DNA of 64,000 bases, from contig OZ020246.1 of the NCBI GenBank assembly GCA_963971285.1, positions 16,103,217-16,167,216 of the forward strand. Direction: 5' to 3'. The translations under genes and the position numbers were made by a program. Position 1 is the stretch's first letter, and every line of letters starts with the position of its first letter. A model generated the notes under the pieces. That model made no database searches. It worked only from the letters and a program-made list of their open reading frames with translations, and was not told the origin of the DNA. The DNA is from Astropecten irregularis (lineage: Eukaryota; Echinodermata; Asteroidea; Paxillosida; Astropectinidae). This document shows positions 43,147 to 55,900 of this stretch, piece by piece.

Positions 43147-46100
43147 CAGTAGTAAGTTTGTATATTGTCGCATTTATGTGTTCGTTTTCGTATTCGTATG
43201 ATATCACAGCTATACGGTAACCGCTTGACTATTATTATATTCCATTATTGTTTATAGACTTCCAAGTTGCAGTTTCATAGTTTGAAAAAAGAAATAAGCT
43301 TTATGTAGCTTTATATTATTATCTACATGTAGATTATGCTGTGTTCATGTACATTATTCCTATTTCTACGTATGCATGTTATACAATATTTGTCTTGTAT
43401 TATAGTTCACACGTTTCCTGCAGCCCTGCACACTTTTGGTTAAGATGGGGTTAAGTTTTCGTTGATTAAACATTTCACATTTTAGGCATAATTGGAGACG
43501 AAATTTCTATTGATCAAGTACATTTTTCATGGGCTGAGATGCACAGAAATGTGTAATTTGCGTCTCATTCGGTTGTCGTGGAAGTCTGGTCTCTACACGT
43601 ATAATAGGTTAAATTTAAGTGGCTACATTGGTGCCAAAACAAGGGTGCAATGCATACATGTAAAGTAAATCATTTCCCATAGTCTTCCATGCTAAATGGA
43701 CAATTTACACATTTTTTTTTTAAATACTCAGACGTTTCTCAGACAATCAAGTTACATGTATATACACAATGAAGCTGAATTTCAATTTTCATTTTCCTTT
43801 AATATTTCTATAGGATTATGAATTTTTGAGAAAAGCCCATCATCCAAAGAAAAATATACCCCGAAAACGGCCATGTTGACTGGTGCCGGACTTAAAAACA
43901 AAAGTACCCGGCCTCCACTATACATGCCAAAGTAGTGCGACTTTAGGGCCTGATTTCATCCAAACAGCTCAAAGTTGAAAGTCCAAACTCTGGTGACCGG
44001 GTTCCATCCGTTTTCTTTACAAGACTTTCCCATGTAGGGCCCAACAAAATGATTTAATTTGTAAAAAAGATTTTAAGAGTATATAGAAAAATAATGAGCT
44101 CCGCCGACTGATTTCTACCTATTTTCTGGTCTGCATGCACCCACAAAACAAACACAAACAAAATGAGAGGGCGTATTTCGTCAGGGGCCAGACTTTTTTG
44201 TGTGTTAAGGTATAGCTCTTTGAATTTGGCCGCTAATTCAATTATAAACCGCTAAAAAAAGTCGCCATTTTGTTATGTTGTTTTAAGATCTCCTCTTTCT
44301 TCCAGTTGGAAAACCAAATTAATACCCCCACTATGGGTATTTATATTATCGGGACACGATGACGATAAAGGCATTACAAGAGTTCATACATTTTTGTATT
44401 CAAATGTAACATTTTGATAACCTTTTTAATACATAACTCAATGAATGTAAATATAAGCGTCACAGTTGCAGGTTGAAATATTACAGCATCATGTAAAATG
44501 CAAATTAAACATCAAAGATCAAATTAAAGTAAATTGTATTCGACGATTTAACATGACTAGAGTTATCGATTTTATTCATTTTAAACACAATACAGTATCT
44601 CCATGTGTTTTACACGTATTCTTACTTCTGATAAATAGCAAGCTTTCCCTATTGATATAGGGCACTATGTTAACAACTCTTAATGTATTTTATTAGCTAG
44701 ACAAAGCTATCGATATTCATAGACAAAGCCTCTTTGGATAAAACAAAAATGTTCCAGGTTTTGAGACCAGAATCATATAAATTATAATCATCTGTGAATT
44801 AAATCTTAGTTCTGGATGACTCATGGACGATGCTCTGTTTTGTGCCGACAACTAGAGGCGTAAGTGAACTAGTTTTGGGTGCTGCATTGGCTTCCACTGC
44901 ATTATAAATACATACAAAAGCATGTGACGCGCTATATTAGTGACTGGTTTCATCGTATAGTTATTTAACTGTCAGCAAAAGCAGTCTGAAAGTTTTCATT
45001 GATTTCAAAAGGACTGAGGTCATGCACTATACGTTACGACAAAGCAGTCTGGAGCGGAACCGTAATAAAAACGAATGGAAGATTCGATTCCCATACATGT
45101 ACAGACGATGAATGAACACTTCGACACACAATGCACAGTATGCAGTATAGCACTAGGTATAATGGGGTGCAGGTAGCCTAGGTCATTCCGGTTCAATAAT
45201 TGTTGCGCTTGTCACTTATGCCAAGCGCCAATCCAGGAATCGTAATTGATAACTCAATATTAAATTTCGTTCTTTATTCAGAACACAGTCATAAAGAACG
45301 AAATATAGAATCAAAAATGGCTTCCCGTAGTCTTTTTGGAGTATATAATATTTAGTTAGTGGATTACCATCTGGTTTTTGGAAAGCGTACCACTGAGCAT
45401 AATTGATAATGTTTAGCTAGGCCTATAATAGACAATATTCCCAACCAGTGGTTTTGTTTACCAATTAAACATTTTTATTAAATATGTGTTCCATCTCATA
45501 TGGCCTTCATTTCGTTTTCAAAATAAGAAAACGATTCCAACTTAATATGAACCAGAGTCAACTTGACCCTGCTATCTCTTCCAAATTCCTCTGCCCTGCC
45601 CTGCCCATACAGTTTCAACGTAGAGCAGCCTGCCTGTCTCACCGTTATTTCTGTATAGCGACCTCTTGCGGCCGGTTAACAGGGTATGGCAATTGGGGGT
45701 CGCCCTAATGAAGTTGACTTACAGAGATGCTGTATTTTTCCCGCGCGAATTATTCAACATTCTGAGAAAACGTGCACGTGAACGTTCTTCAGTTGAAAAT
45801 TAGGACTTCATTTTTGCCACGGTTCTTGGCACTTCATTCTTCATTTGTGTCGATAAGAGCATAATAATATTTTCAGTGACTGTCCGTCTTGCAGTGGCCG
45901 TGATTTACTGAAAGTGCAGAAGTTGAAGCTGGGCTGAGGGGAGTGTTTTTAGTGACATTTTTCTGCGGATAACATACGTGTATAGATCAGTGCGGAGTGA
46001 CGTTGTTCCAACTCGCCAACCTTGGAGCCGATGAAAACAAAGCATTAAGTTGTATGGGTTTTAAGACAAAAAGCTGCGAGAATTGTTTAATCTTATTACA

Positions 46101-46629
46101 GGGTACTTCAAAGAAGGATTATTGTCTGTGGAAAACTGACTATGACTAGGCAATGGAAGTCGTACAGAACACGATTTCTGCTTCTTGACAAAAATATTTG
46201 GGAAAACAATTCTCGACGACGGGCGGTTTGTGCATGGTTTGTGCGTGATTTGTCCGTAGCTTGCGCTATACACGTTAGTTTTCATCGGTTGTCAAGTTTT
46301 GAGATTGAAAGTACCCGGTTGTCCGCGCTGATCTATACAAAGTAAAACACATGCACGGCAAGTATACTCACTACTACATGTACATGTATATTATTGTGTG
46401 CAAGACTTACCATTTTTTAGATTCCTCAGGCTTATGATTTCAATAAGGTACCGAAATAGGCCTACTTCTGTTTTCGCTCTCTATCAGCTTTATGAAATAA
46501 AACTTGATTGGAACTAAGCTCACGGTTTGAGCTAAAAGATATAGGCATACAGAATAAACAAGGAACTTAACAGTAGCAAACTTTAGGCTTGAAAATATAC
46601 TTCTTTTAATATGTAACCTATATTTAAAA
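43147..46629. other. Intergenic, no gene seen
   Basis: AT-rich. Holds one copy of a long dispersed repeat (43660-44150) and a small inverted repeat near 45265-45312 (TCGTTCTTTAT / ATAAAGAACGA). No exon-like segment was found on either strand. Confidence 0.55.
43660..44150. repeat. Dispersed repeat family I, copy 1
   Basis: Shares with 51712-52150 the order TTCCATGCTAAATGG, AATACTCAGA, GTTTCTCAGACAATCAAG, TTGAGAAAAGCCCAT, GAAAACGGCCATGTTGA, CATGCCAAAGTAG, CAGCTCAAAGTTGAAAGTCC and TTCTTTACAAGACTTTC. About 490 bp, direct orientation, no protein. Confidence 0.75.
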
Positions 46630-46839
46630 TAGGTCTAGCAACTACACAGCCACATTATGTTTGAATGAACTTCCCCTTGATACCATTATAAAGTTATGTC
46701 GGTCTATACTTGGCCATTCTTCCTCGACATTTCTACTTCTATACCAGTACCACTCGTGGCTAATTCCAAGCAATCTAAATACATTAAACTACCATGCAAA
46801 TGACCTTAATTTCCATTATAAGAGATAACCCGTATCCAC

Positions 46840-47991
46840 TTAAAACAACATAATGAGACCGAGACCAACCAAAGTTCCGATCATAGTAAAAATAGCGGAA
46901 GGAGTCGAGGCACCAGACGTGCTCACCTCATCCAACATGGCGACCACACGCGTTGGCGAGCCAGAACCGTATTTGATTTTCATCGGTAGGGCATACACCT
47001 TGGCTCCCGTATTCGGGAGTTTATCCAAGTTAGCCACGAGCTCGAGGCCGTAGATGTTAGCGCCCAGCAGAATTTGATGCGTCATGAAATTGGCGCTTTG
47101 TCCGGCGTCCAGGGATGGCGTATCCACTCCAACGCCGACGATCCTGCGATTGGCCAGCAGCCAAGAGGCCGCTTCTGGTCCGATGCCCGGAAAATGAAGC
47201 AGCGAGTTCCCTTGATCGTCTACGTAGCTTTCGTTGTTCGACGAACCATAGAAGGCGAGGCGGTCCGGGTAGTAAGCGCCCCAGCCACTGTAGAGGAAGA
47301 GCACGGAGTCGTCCGGGATCCTCCCATTCGCCTCTTCCCAGTCTTGGAGATCTTTGACCGTCAGGGCATAATCTCTGTCGGCCTTGGCCTGTTCGGTAAT
47401 GTCAACTCGGATGGCTGGGGCTACCAACTTGCTCAGCGGTATTTCATGGATATAAAACTTGCCTTCTGCGAAGTGTATTGGGGCGTCCATGTGTGTTCCA
47501 CCGTGTTCCGGTGCAGCGAACGAGTTATATTCCAACCTAAGTGAGGTAGCAAATAAGTTCAAAAATGTCTCAGAAAATAACCTTAATACGTCACAAATAT
47601 ACAGTAAGGATACGGGATGTACAATGATTTTGTGCTGATTAATTTGAGTCGACATTTCTGATTCGTGATGTCCCTCGGGCAAACTTAATTATTTGACTAT
47701 AGAGTAGCCGACAGCTTCAGCAGGTCTAGCCCACTTTGGTATTAAACAACATGCATTCCACAGAAGACCATGCATGCATGGAGAAACTTACCAGGGCAAG
47801 TCGCCCGCTGGACCCCGTTGTCGCACGGTCAGCTCCCAGGAACCTTGACCAGGGAAGTAGGGAATGATTTCTTCCATGTCGTAAGACATGTCCAGCAGTT
47901 CACCCTTCTTCAATGCCAAGGTGACGCCTGCCAACATGAGCATCACGGCCGCCATTGAGTGAGATGCTTGTTTGGTGAATTGGGCCGCCAT
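46840..47991 (-). CDS. Secreted, probably GPI-anchored metal-dependent hydrolase of the cyclase / kynurenine-formamidase-like family (copy A)
   Basis: Two coding exons, 47991-47792 and 47536-46840; GTAAGT donor, CTCACTTAG acceptor, split Trp codon; 298 residues. Residues 1-27 look like a signal peptide (MAAVMLMLAGVTLAL core). The metal-binding motif HGGTHMDAPIHF is at 78-89 (H78, H82, D84, H88), and H220 and E232 follow 12 apart, the same spacing pattern as in bacterial KynB. GVDTPSLD (204-211) and PMKIKYGSGSPTR (251-263) are further family blocks. The C-terminus has a short Ser/Gly/Thr stretch then a hydrophobic tail (IGTLVGLGLIMLF) as in GPI-anchor signals. The family hydrolyses cyclic amides or N-formyl substrates; the natural substrate here is unknown. 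An acceptor (TTTTTAACAG) just before the ATG implies a 5' UTR exon. Confidence 0.88.
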
Positions 47992-48184
47992 CTTGTATTG
48001 TGATCAACTCCACTGTTAAAAAGGGAGAGTCAGCTCTATTTTAGAATACATAGTTGGTTAGTGTTGTTGTTTTGGGGTTATGGTAATTCTGAAAAAATAA
48101 ATTAGTGTCAGAAATTTAATTGATTTTATGATTCATTAGTAAATTAAAGTTCTCAACATTTTTTTATTTCAACACTTAACAATA

Positions 48185-48290
48185 ACAAGAGCAGCAGCAG
48201 CAGCAACAACAGCAGAAACAACAACGACGACAACAACAACAACATCAGCAATAGCAGCAGCAAAAACAGCAACAACATCTCTTGGCTCAA
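48185..48290. repeat. CAA/CAG trinucleotide tract in hydrolase A 5' intron
   Basis: Interrupted AACAGCAGCAACAAC-type repeat of about 100 bp. On the minus strand it creates a meaningless poly-Leu frame. Confidence 0.9.
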
Positions 48291-48499
48291 ATAGTGATAT
48301 GACCGCCTAAACTCAAGTTGTTTAAAATAACATCTAAAGGTCATGCAGCACTGAGTCTGCAGTCGTGAGGTTTTGAATGCCTATACGAATGAAATCAAAT
48401 CAAACGCAAATTTGGTTGAATAGTGGGGGGAAATCGTGTGAGTAAGACCGCATGTTGATGTAACTGAAAGGCCGTGAAAACATTACCATGATACTTCCT

Positions 48500-48530
48500 A
48501 TAACAACAACAACAACAACAACAACAACTG
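48500..48530. repeat. CAA microsatellite
   Basis: About nine perfect ACA units at ATAACAACAACAACAACAAC. Confidence 0.9.
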
Positions 48531-49165
48531 TTTAGTCATTAAATGATTGCCAAAATTGTAGAATCGGATAAAACATGCACGGTAGTATTTTTTTTACCAC
48601 ATGTATACAGCGATCCTATTAAGTTAACTTAATTATAGCATTTTCCTCCAGGAAACTAAGTTAAATGCCATTAGGCTTTGTTCACGATTTGTATTTGGTG
48701 GCATTTGCCAAAATTTAATGCTGGCAGCTCATTGATTTATTAGAAGAATACTCAGGAACCGATGGCCAATGTCAGTCCGATCGAGGGCGGGGGGTAAAAC
48801 GGAGTATATCGAACCGGCAAGTCCTCACTTCAGTCAAACTTAAGCCTATGTTCAGCCATGATTGTGTGCGTTGACAAAAATAAATGCAGCCAGCAGTGAG
48901 CATTGCCGTGTGCACAGGGTGAAAACTCGGACACTCCCCATACGAACCGCACATAATGGTGCTGCATGACTCGCCGTTCTTATACCACATAGCTCTATTA
49001 ATAAAGCTACCCAATTCCATACCAGCCATTTTAGAGAGCCACTCCAACCATTCGTCCCAGCATTTTCGTTACTTACAATTTCAGTTGGTATTAACAGATT
49101 GCATCAGCCTTCTAATTAGATATAACGATCGCAGACGATTGTTCAATTAACTTATGAAACCGTAC

Positions 49166-49310
49166 CTTTGTTCACTTTACCGGCGTTTTGTTTCCCTTCC
49201 AGGTCAAGACTCGCCACTCCAGCAGTCAGTGTACAGCACAGGACGGAGCCAGTCAATCTCTGACATGGATCACTACGGCACTGAGCCGGATCAAGTTTGA
49301 AAAAGTAAGC
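49166..49310 (-). other. Candidate non-coding first exon of hydrolase gene A
   Basis: Between duplicate copies, a block here (GGAGTGGCGAGTCTTGACC on the minus strand) is conserved with 60966-61110. Both end at a GGTACGG donor-like site, and both genes have a matching acceptor just before the ATG (48013; 60027). The far boundary is a guess. Confidence 0.35.
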
Positions 49311-49673
49311 AAACAAAGCTAGTTCATAGGGAATCTTACGGTGGGCTAGGCTTGGCCCTTACAGGTAAAAACAAGGTCATGTGATATTATTATGCAAATT
49401 AGGCTTGCCCTTCACCGACTCGTGTACAATTATTTTCTTCTGTGTATTGACTGGACACGCACCGGACGTGGCAAAGTTCACCTTGCTGGGATTAAAATAG
49501 CCTGTGCCACAATCAGACTTGTTGGCGGTATCCCATGGAGTTGTTGGGATGGGACCTTGAGATATACCCAAGCGAAGATCACTATTGTTCGATTTCCATA
49601 CAGTTGTTACAGACGACACAGTGAATGAACACAGCAATAAGCGTATACCGGGTAAACTGTACAATCATGCAGG

Positions 49674-49820
49674 GGTCGATTTCACCAAACTCATCGTAAA
49701 ATCGTACTGTAGGACTTACGATGCATCGCAGCCCCACGCAGAAGTCAAACAGATACGATGGGTTATCCTTCGTATCTCGCGTTACGATCGATCGTAGGGC
49801 TTCGTTAAATCAACCCCTGG
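49674..49820. mobile_element. Inverted-repeat element with AGGGGTCGATTTCAC ends
   Basis: CAGGGGTCGATTTCACCAAA at the left; TTCGTTAAATCAACCCCTGG at the right is its inverse. Inside, CGTAAAATCG and TACGATCGATCGTA occur. 147 bp. Confidence 0.7.
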
Positions 49821-50238
49821 TATAGCTTATAAGGTCATTCTTGTTAATAATACGCGTCACTTGTGTCGAGTGCCAATCTAGGAATCCAGAAATTATAACT
49901 AATAAATAAATGTATTTAATCTATATAGTTCATGCAAAATATCCCCATATTTACAAACAAAATAGTATAGCGAAATTAATTCTCTGTTTCCTCGGGTTAG
50001 GCCTACTATACAGCGTGTCCCCCCCAAAACGCAACACTTTGTCGGGAACCATTATGTTAAAATTAAACTATTTATCACTTCAGGATTCAGTTATATGATA
50101 CAACCATGTCTTTGCTATCGCCATGTTGAATTTAATGAAAATGTGACCAGTTGAAAGACTACTCCTTAAAAACAAATTTGCAGTGTTCCAGAATAAGTGG
50201 TCAATACACACATAATGACTGTGTATTGAAAAAAAAGA

Positions 50239-50612
50239 TTAGCCTCCCCAGCTGCTAACAGGTCCGTGAGAGCCGGGCGGTTTAATTAATAATAATATAA
50301 TGACTAAGGCATTTAGCGTTCTTACATAGGTGGTATCACAACGCTTCACTGACTTGAAACAAAACAAGTTAATAACAAACCTAGGCCTATACACAACAAA
50401 AGACTGCAATATAAATTGAGTGAGAGAATTGGCATGACAAATTTCATAAGGAAGATCATACCAACGGCATTGTAATGTAATGGAATACATTTACCAAAGT
50501 GAATAATTCACGATGTTTACGGTATAATGAAACGGTATTAACGCAATGTAATATATAGCCCGGGTTAAAAAAAAAAACAGAAATAAATCTTAGAACTGAT
50601 AGTTATCATTAT
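50239..50612. repeat. Direct repeat H, copy 1 (374 bp)
   Basis: From AGCCTCCCCAGCTGCTAACA to AACTGATAGTTATCATTAT it is nearly identical to 56258-56632 (only scattered single differences). The repeats flank the 3' coding exons of the discoidin gene. Confidence 0.9.
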
Positions 50613-50653
50613 CCCCGATCCTGGAGCTGTATACATTGAGAATGGATGGTTAC

Positions 50654-50720
50654 ATTTTGTACGATACATTTTGTACGATTTTGTACGATTACATTTTGTA
50701 CGATTACATTTTGTACGATT
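50654..50720. repeat. 16-bp tandem repeat (TTACATTTTGTACGAT)
   Basis: About four to five units of ATTTTGTACGAT with or without TTAC, directly after repeat H. Local slippage-type array. Confidence 0.85.
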
Positions 50721-51711
50721 AGTTGAGTCTCTTGTGCTGAGATGGGTTGGTAGGATGATAACTATTGAGACTCATAAAATAAGTAAGTTCAACTCTTTAT
50801 TTATAGAAGTTAATTTGAGGTATTAGACAGTAATCATCGCCGATCATCCTGTTATGCACAGTGAAAATGTGTGGTTTGAGAAAAATGATTTGTTTCATTT
50901 TGCTAAAAGTAAAACTACCACTTTGAGATGTTTTTATGTCTTTCCCTATATAGGCTGGTGCCTATCCGTTTTATAATCACCTTTGGCTCAGTTGTTTCTG
51001 CATGCACAGTGTAGTGTCTTACCATGGAGGAAGGAAAGTCTTATGGTACATAACCGTTTTTTGTTTATTAAGATAAAAGCCTTTGCTCAGAAAGTGCAGT
51101 TTGACTTTTCGTGGTGATTGCAGGGAAGGAGAGAGTGAAATGTTTCAGTAATTGTTTCACAGTTTATAATCAGTTCTGATTTTATGCTACATTTGGCGCT
51201 GTTGTTATTAATTCAGGCAATTCTGTCGTTTTTTTCTATCCCACCTTTGCCTTCGTTATGATGTCCTTGGTCATAATTATTTCGATCGCTATATTTTGCG
51301 TAGCAATTTTCCGTTAAAGCTATAGTATCTCACTGAGCGGCGAATGCTTACGAACGTTGCGAATTTTGGATTCGCCAATTTCTGACGAATGTTGGCGAGT
51401 GAAGGGCGGATAGCGATCTGTCTCGTCCGGGGCCTCGGCATGGACCTCCCCGGTCCCCCGAGGGGTCTTTGCTCTCCTACCTTGTTTTCTCGGCATTCTC
51501 AATGGGTCGATTTTATATAGGAACCACATGGTCATGTGGTCCCTATGTGGAATGAAATTGGCCGCTCAAGTTGCCGAAAATGACTGGGAAAACCTAGTCT
51601 TGGCACTACCACGGAAAAACATTGCTATACCGTGGCACATTTTGTACATAGTGCTTCATGAGTTATTCACTTCCTTGTATACACCTCAGTGTACTATTGG
51701 TGCACCCCCTG
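50721..51711. other. Intergenic, no gene seen
   Basis: A GC-richer patch at 51340-51520 (TCCGGGGCCTCGGCATGG) has no recognised frame. Otherwise AT-rich. Confidence 0.5.
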
Positions 51712-52150
51712 TAAAAAAAATTCCCATAGGCTTCCATGCTAAATGGCCATTTTAAAAGAAAATATTTCAAATACTCAGAAGTTTCTCAGGCAATCAAGCT
51801 ATATACCAAAATGAAGCTGAAAACTTCCGAATTTTAATTTTCCTTCCACGTTTCTATAGGGTGACCAGTGACTTTTTGAGAAAAGTCCATCCAAAGGAAA
51901 ATACCCTGAAAACGGCCATGTTGAAATCCCCTCTACATGCCAAAGTAGAGCGACTTTGGGGGCCTGATTTAACCCAACAGCTCAAATTTGAAAGTCCAAA
52001 CTTTTGTGACCGAGTTCCACCCATTTTCTCTACAAGACTTTCTATGTTGGGCCCAGCAAATGCTTTTATTAAAAAGAATTTGAGGATATACAAAATATTA
52101 ATGAGTTCCGCGGACTGATTTGGACCTATTTACTAGGATGCACCCAAATG
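51712..52150. repeat. Dispersed repeat family I, copy 2
   Basis: Same ordered blocks as 43660-44150 (CTTCCATGCTAAATGGCCAT, AAACGGCCATGTTGAAA, CTTTTGTGACCGAGTTCCAC). Some 15-20% diverged by eye, so an old family. Confidence 0.75.
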
Positions 52151-52469
52151 TACTCAAAGTAAGACCTACACCTCAATACTGACTATGCCATCAGTATAGT
52201 TATGCTGGTTCAAATTGCAGAAAACCTTTAATTGTGCTTTGCAGAAATATTGACAAATGAAATTCAAACTGACAAATGAAATTCAAACTCACTCGGTTCA
52301 CAGGTATTATTATAGTGACCACAAATACCAGGTTATTTTATTCACCATTAAAATCAGAAACACCGACCACCTCTAATCCCAATGTTTAAAAGCAGAGTTC
52401 AGATACTGATGATTTGGGTTGCTACTGTTGGTCCTCATGGAATACTGTGTGCATGCAGAATATTTGATC

Positions 52470-52649
52470 TTTTAAAAGATCCAAAATAAAAGAGAAAAGA
52501 CTTAAGAAATACTGTGGCTGTTTTTCACTGTTTTCTCAAAAAGTGGGCACCGTATGGGACTGACATTTTCACAGATGACTGTGACTGTATCTGTATTGTC
52601 TCGATACGTTTGCCCATTGACAAAAACCAAAGTATGACATTACCTTTAA
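52470..52649 (+). mobile_element. MITE family A fragment (3' half)
   Basis: GATCTTTTAAAAGATCCAAA then AAGTGGGCACCGTATGGGAC and AGTATGACATTACCTTTAA. It starts at the internal hairpin, like the fragment at 25092. Confidence 0.75.
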
Positions 52650-52770
52650 AATGCTGAGCCTCACGAAATTAAATCATGTGAAATGCTATGCACGTAATTC
52701 TTCGAACTTAATTAAGAATTAAAACCAGATGTGTAACTCAAATTATTTCCTCCTGTCAAGTTTGCTCCGT

Positions 52771-52908
52771 TTAATTGCAGCCAAGCAACTCAAAGCGCAG
52801 TGCGCAGTGCACGTGGCACGAAATGGCTCGAATGCGAATGAACCTGGTGTGCAAGGCCACGGGGAATCTAGTAGTCACGGTACTGCCTGCCACGGTGTTA
52901 CCAGGGAA
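52771..52908 (-). CDS. Discoidin gene exon 4: end of domain and stop
   Basis: TTACATGCAG acceptor, phase 0; FPGNTVAGSTVTTRFPVALH then RFIRIRAI and LRFELLGCN-TAA. The terminal LRFELLGC is the usual domain end. Confidence 0.88.
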   Translation of the reverse strand, partial: FPGNTVAGSTVTTRFPVALHTRFIRIRAISCHVHCALRFELLGCN

Positions 52909-55900
52909 CTGCATGTAAATGATAAGACGAAGAATATGCATTCGGTTTTAGTTCAATTATTTGAGAATTAATCAGTATTCTATGATATTCTATGTATGAT
53001 TAAAATCGTTGTTCTTTGAATCTTAAAGTTACTGACCCGTATGACTTCCGTACTACCGGTATGGGTCATGCGATTAAACGACTGACCATCAGCACTTGTC
53101 GCCACCAGATACTTGGTCACTCGCTGATGGTCGGTATGCCCATCTTCCCCACGGCCTTGAGTGATGAGTCCAGTGATAATGACTTTGTTCTCGAACTCAA
53201 CTTGAATCCACTTTTTGAAATCGCCTTCGTCGGGAATCCATACACCTGAATGATCATGCAGAAAGTGAAGCCTTGATAAACATTGGTAACATTAGGCTGT
53301 AGGATCAGGAGGGAATATTGAACGGTCTCGGGATTCTCTGTATTCTTTTCTGTTCTGATACTTTTTTTATAAACTTTTTTTTTAGCTTTATTCCTTCATT
53401 TATGTTTGGTTCAGCGTGATTGGATTCGATGTTTGTGCTTACATATATAAATTTCGTTCGTCGACGGACGTCTTATGGATCACATTTTATAAACAAACTC
53501 GCTGCAATATTATGGACAAAATTATCATTTTACGCGTCTTTACGCAACTTTCAGGAAATAAGCTTTATCTTCATTTCAACAATCACGTGCAATATTGATT
53601 CACCATTTAAAACAAATTCATACTTATGAATGAACAAAATAATATACCTTGGGAATTATTAAGCCGTGCATTCGACGGATGAAAATATGCTTGTTGGCGA
53701 TAATAAGAGTGAGCTTTGATGCTTCCATCCAGGATGCGTCCATCCTCCATACCAAGAGGTTCCTCATTCAAGCACGCAGCTACACCTTTTAGTGAACATG
53801 TGACCAAAAATACGTAATGAAATCTTGATGTGTTCATAAAACTCTCTATAAACTGCAACCAAATCAATTCAAATCAAATCAACATTTATTTTCATATTAA
53901 CATCTTTGAAAACAATTCATACAAAATCAGTGTATAATGTATAAACAAAACATTCTTACAGACAGTATTATGTAATTAAGTGTAAATATTGAATAATGTC
54001 AATATAAAGGAAAAAGGTGAAGCACACCTTTTGTACCTTTCCCTGGCACAGGACAAAAACATTTAACAAACTACACACGGACTTAAACGGGACAATAGGT
54101 GTTAAGAGTGAGACCCGGTGCAATATGTAAAATAAAGACTAAGTGTATAAGTATTGAGGATCGATTCTTTCAATTGTTTAGCTAATGAAACTATACGGAA
54201 GTGCATTCTTTTAAGCCAGTATCAAGTTCATTCCAGTATATCACAACGGACTGTTTCTGAAATAGGAAGTTCTTCTTTTTTTCTGACAAATAGATCATAC
54301 CTTTAGATGAACTACGTGTTTCATACGTGTGAACAGAAGACGTTAATGAAAATAGATGATTAAACACTAACTTGAGGGAGCATGTTGTGAATATATTTAA
54401 ACATAAGTATACCCAATCAATGGTGATAAAGATCATTCAGTTATACATAATATTAAGTTTAGCAAATAGAGGAGTGGTATGATCAAAGTAACCTGCATTA
54501 TTTACAATACGAACAGCTTTCTTGTGTAACTTAAATGGTTTGTTATAGGTAATATCATACTTTGGTTTTTGTCAAAGAAATACAGATTCATGGGCAAAGA
54601 TATCAAGGACCGTATACAGTAATAGTCATCTGTGAAAATTTCAGTTCGGTATAAAATATAGCCGGGCGCGTCAAGTTGAGTTGTACAATACCATGTTTTA
54701 CAGTAGCAAAAATACCAAGATATTGTTGTTTGGGGTGAGCAAAATGATACAAGGGGAAGGGATTCAACAAATACAAATTTCCACCGGCAATCACTTTTAG
54801 ACGAACAAATAGGTATGGTAAAGGGAGGATATAGGATTTGCAAGGCCTCCAAAAAAGGTATTGAGTTTGAGACAGGAAATGAACTCAACAGTTCGTAAAC
54901 AGTGCCAACAGTCACCATGGGAAATCTTGGTTCATCAGATGCTGGGTTTTTCAAGGAAATCAAGATTTAGTGTCTTCTCCTATTCAAAGAGTTCGTCCAA
55001 ATGAGTTTTGGAACAAACATAAAGGACACTCTCACTTGAGTTGTTTTAGTTATCCCCTTTCACTCAAGGAATGAAGACGGATGGTGCTGGTAGTTTAAAT
55101 ATTTCCACCTGAAATGCTTTATATATCAAGAAATTAGTAAAACAAAGGCCGAAAACAGTTTTGATCTCGGGGTAAGATCAAAACCATTCTTCATGTTTTA
55201 TAGACAAAAATGAGTCGGGTTTTCGCTATTTTTTCGTGACTCAGATGTCCGATTGAGCTCAAATTTCCACAGGTCTATTATTTCACGTTGGCATGTTTGA
55301 ACAGACAAAGTATGAGTGCTGTCCTTTAGTGTCCTGTGACCTTTAACAATCATGTATTGTACCTTTAAGCCAGTCGTATATAAGATTGAATCAACTTGTC
55401 ATTTTTGTGTGCCAGTAAGCAGCAACGCCTTTGGAATTTCGTATCAAAAATCACGTCTCCTTTAAAACTTTATTCAAGTTTCTCTTGCATGATTGGATAA
55501 GCTTTTAGGCCTAGGCCTTAATTAATTGATTAATTCTTTATAAGGCCAGGGTATATACACTTTTACTTCCTCAAGACTAATCCAATGTTTCTGTAGATTA
55601 AAATAATGAACACTTATCCCTTTCAATTCAAACTGCTTCCAACAGAGTGAACCATCGTTGGATTCACCGTTGATTCCCACGGTCTTTCAGTGGTGAAGAT
55701 TCGAGCACCGTTCTTTCATACTAGCACTGAGAATGTCTCCCTGTGAATTTCGGGGGTATTGTCATCAACGCCATGGGAAATTCACACACTTACTATACTC
55801 TCCAGCTTCTTAAACAGTTAAAGAACTGTGTACTATTCGGCTCTTAAAGTTTCTTTTAGCTCATCGTAATAAAGGCCTACTCGTCTAACATTCAAAATGT

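Larger units (their letters stand above)
46630..49415. repeat. Segmental duplication, copy A (contains hydrolase gene A)
   Basis: Homology with 58560-61245 begins in the 3' flank of the gene (AACTTCCCCTTGATACC / AACTTCCCCTTATATC; CAGTACCACTCGTGGCTAAT / CAGTACCACTCTAGGTTAAT). It covers both coding exons and the intron edges, and persists in the 5' region (AACAGATTGCATCAGCC / AACAGATTGCAGCAGCC; ATGCAAATTAGGCTTGCCCT / ATGCAAATTGGGCTTGCCCT). Coding parts are far more alike than the rest. Same orientation, about 12 kb apart. Confidence 0.85.

Noticed and set aside
46853-47544. Plus-strand frames over the hydrolase exons, including a 156-codon one, and their counterparts at 59033-59526
   Set aside because: They lie opposite the hydrolase coding frame, which has the conserved motifs.
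48153-48344. Poly-leucine frame on the minus strand
   Set aside because: Produced by the CAA/CAG tract in the hydrolase A intron region.
52729-53249. Plus-strand frames opposite the discoidin exons
   Set aside because: The minus strand gives the domain landmarks and consistent splice phases; these are shadows.
54502-54963. 153-codon minus-strand frame upstream of the LINE fragment
   Set aside because: The first part is MITE family A sequence and the rest has no recognisable domain.
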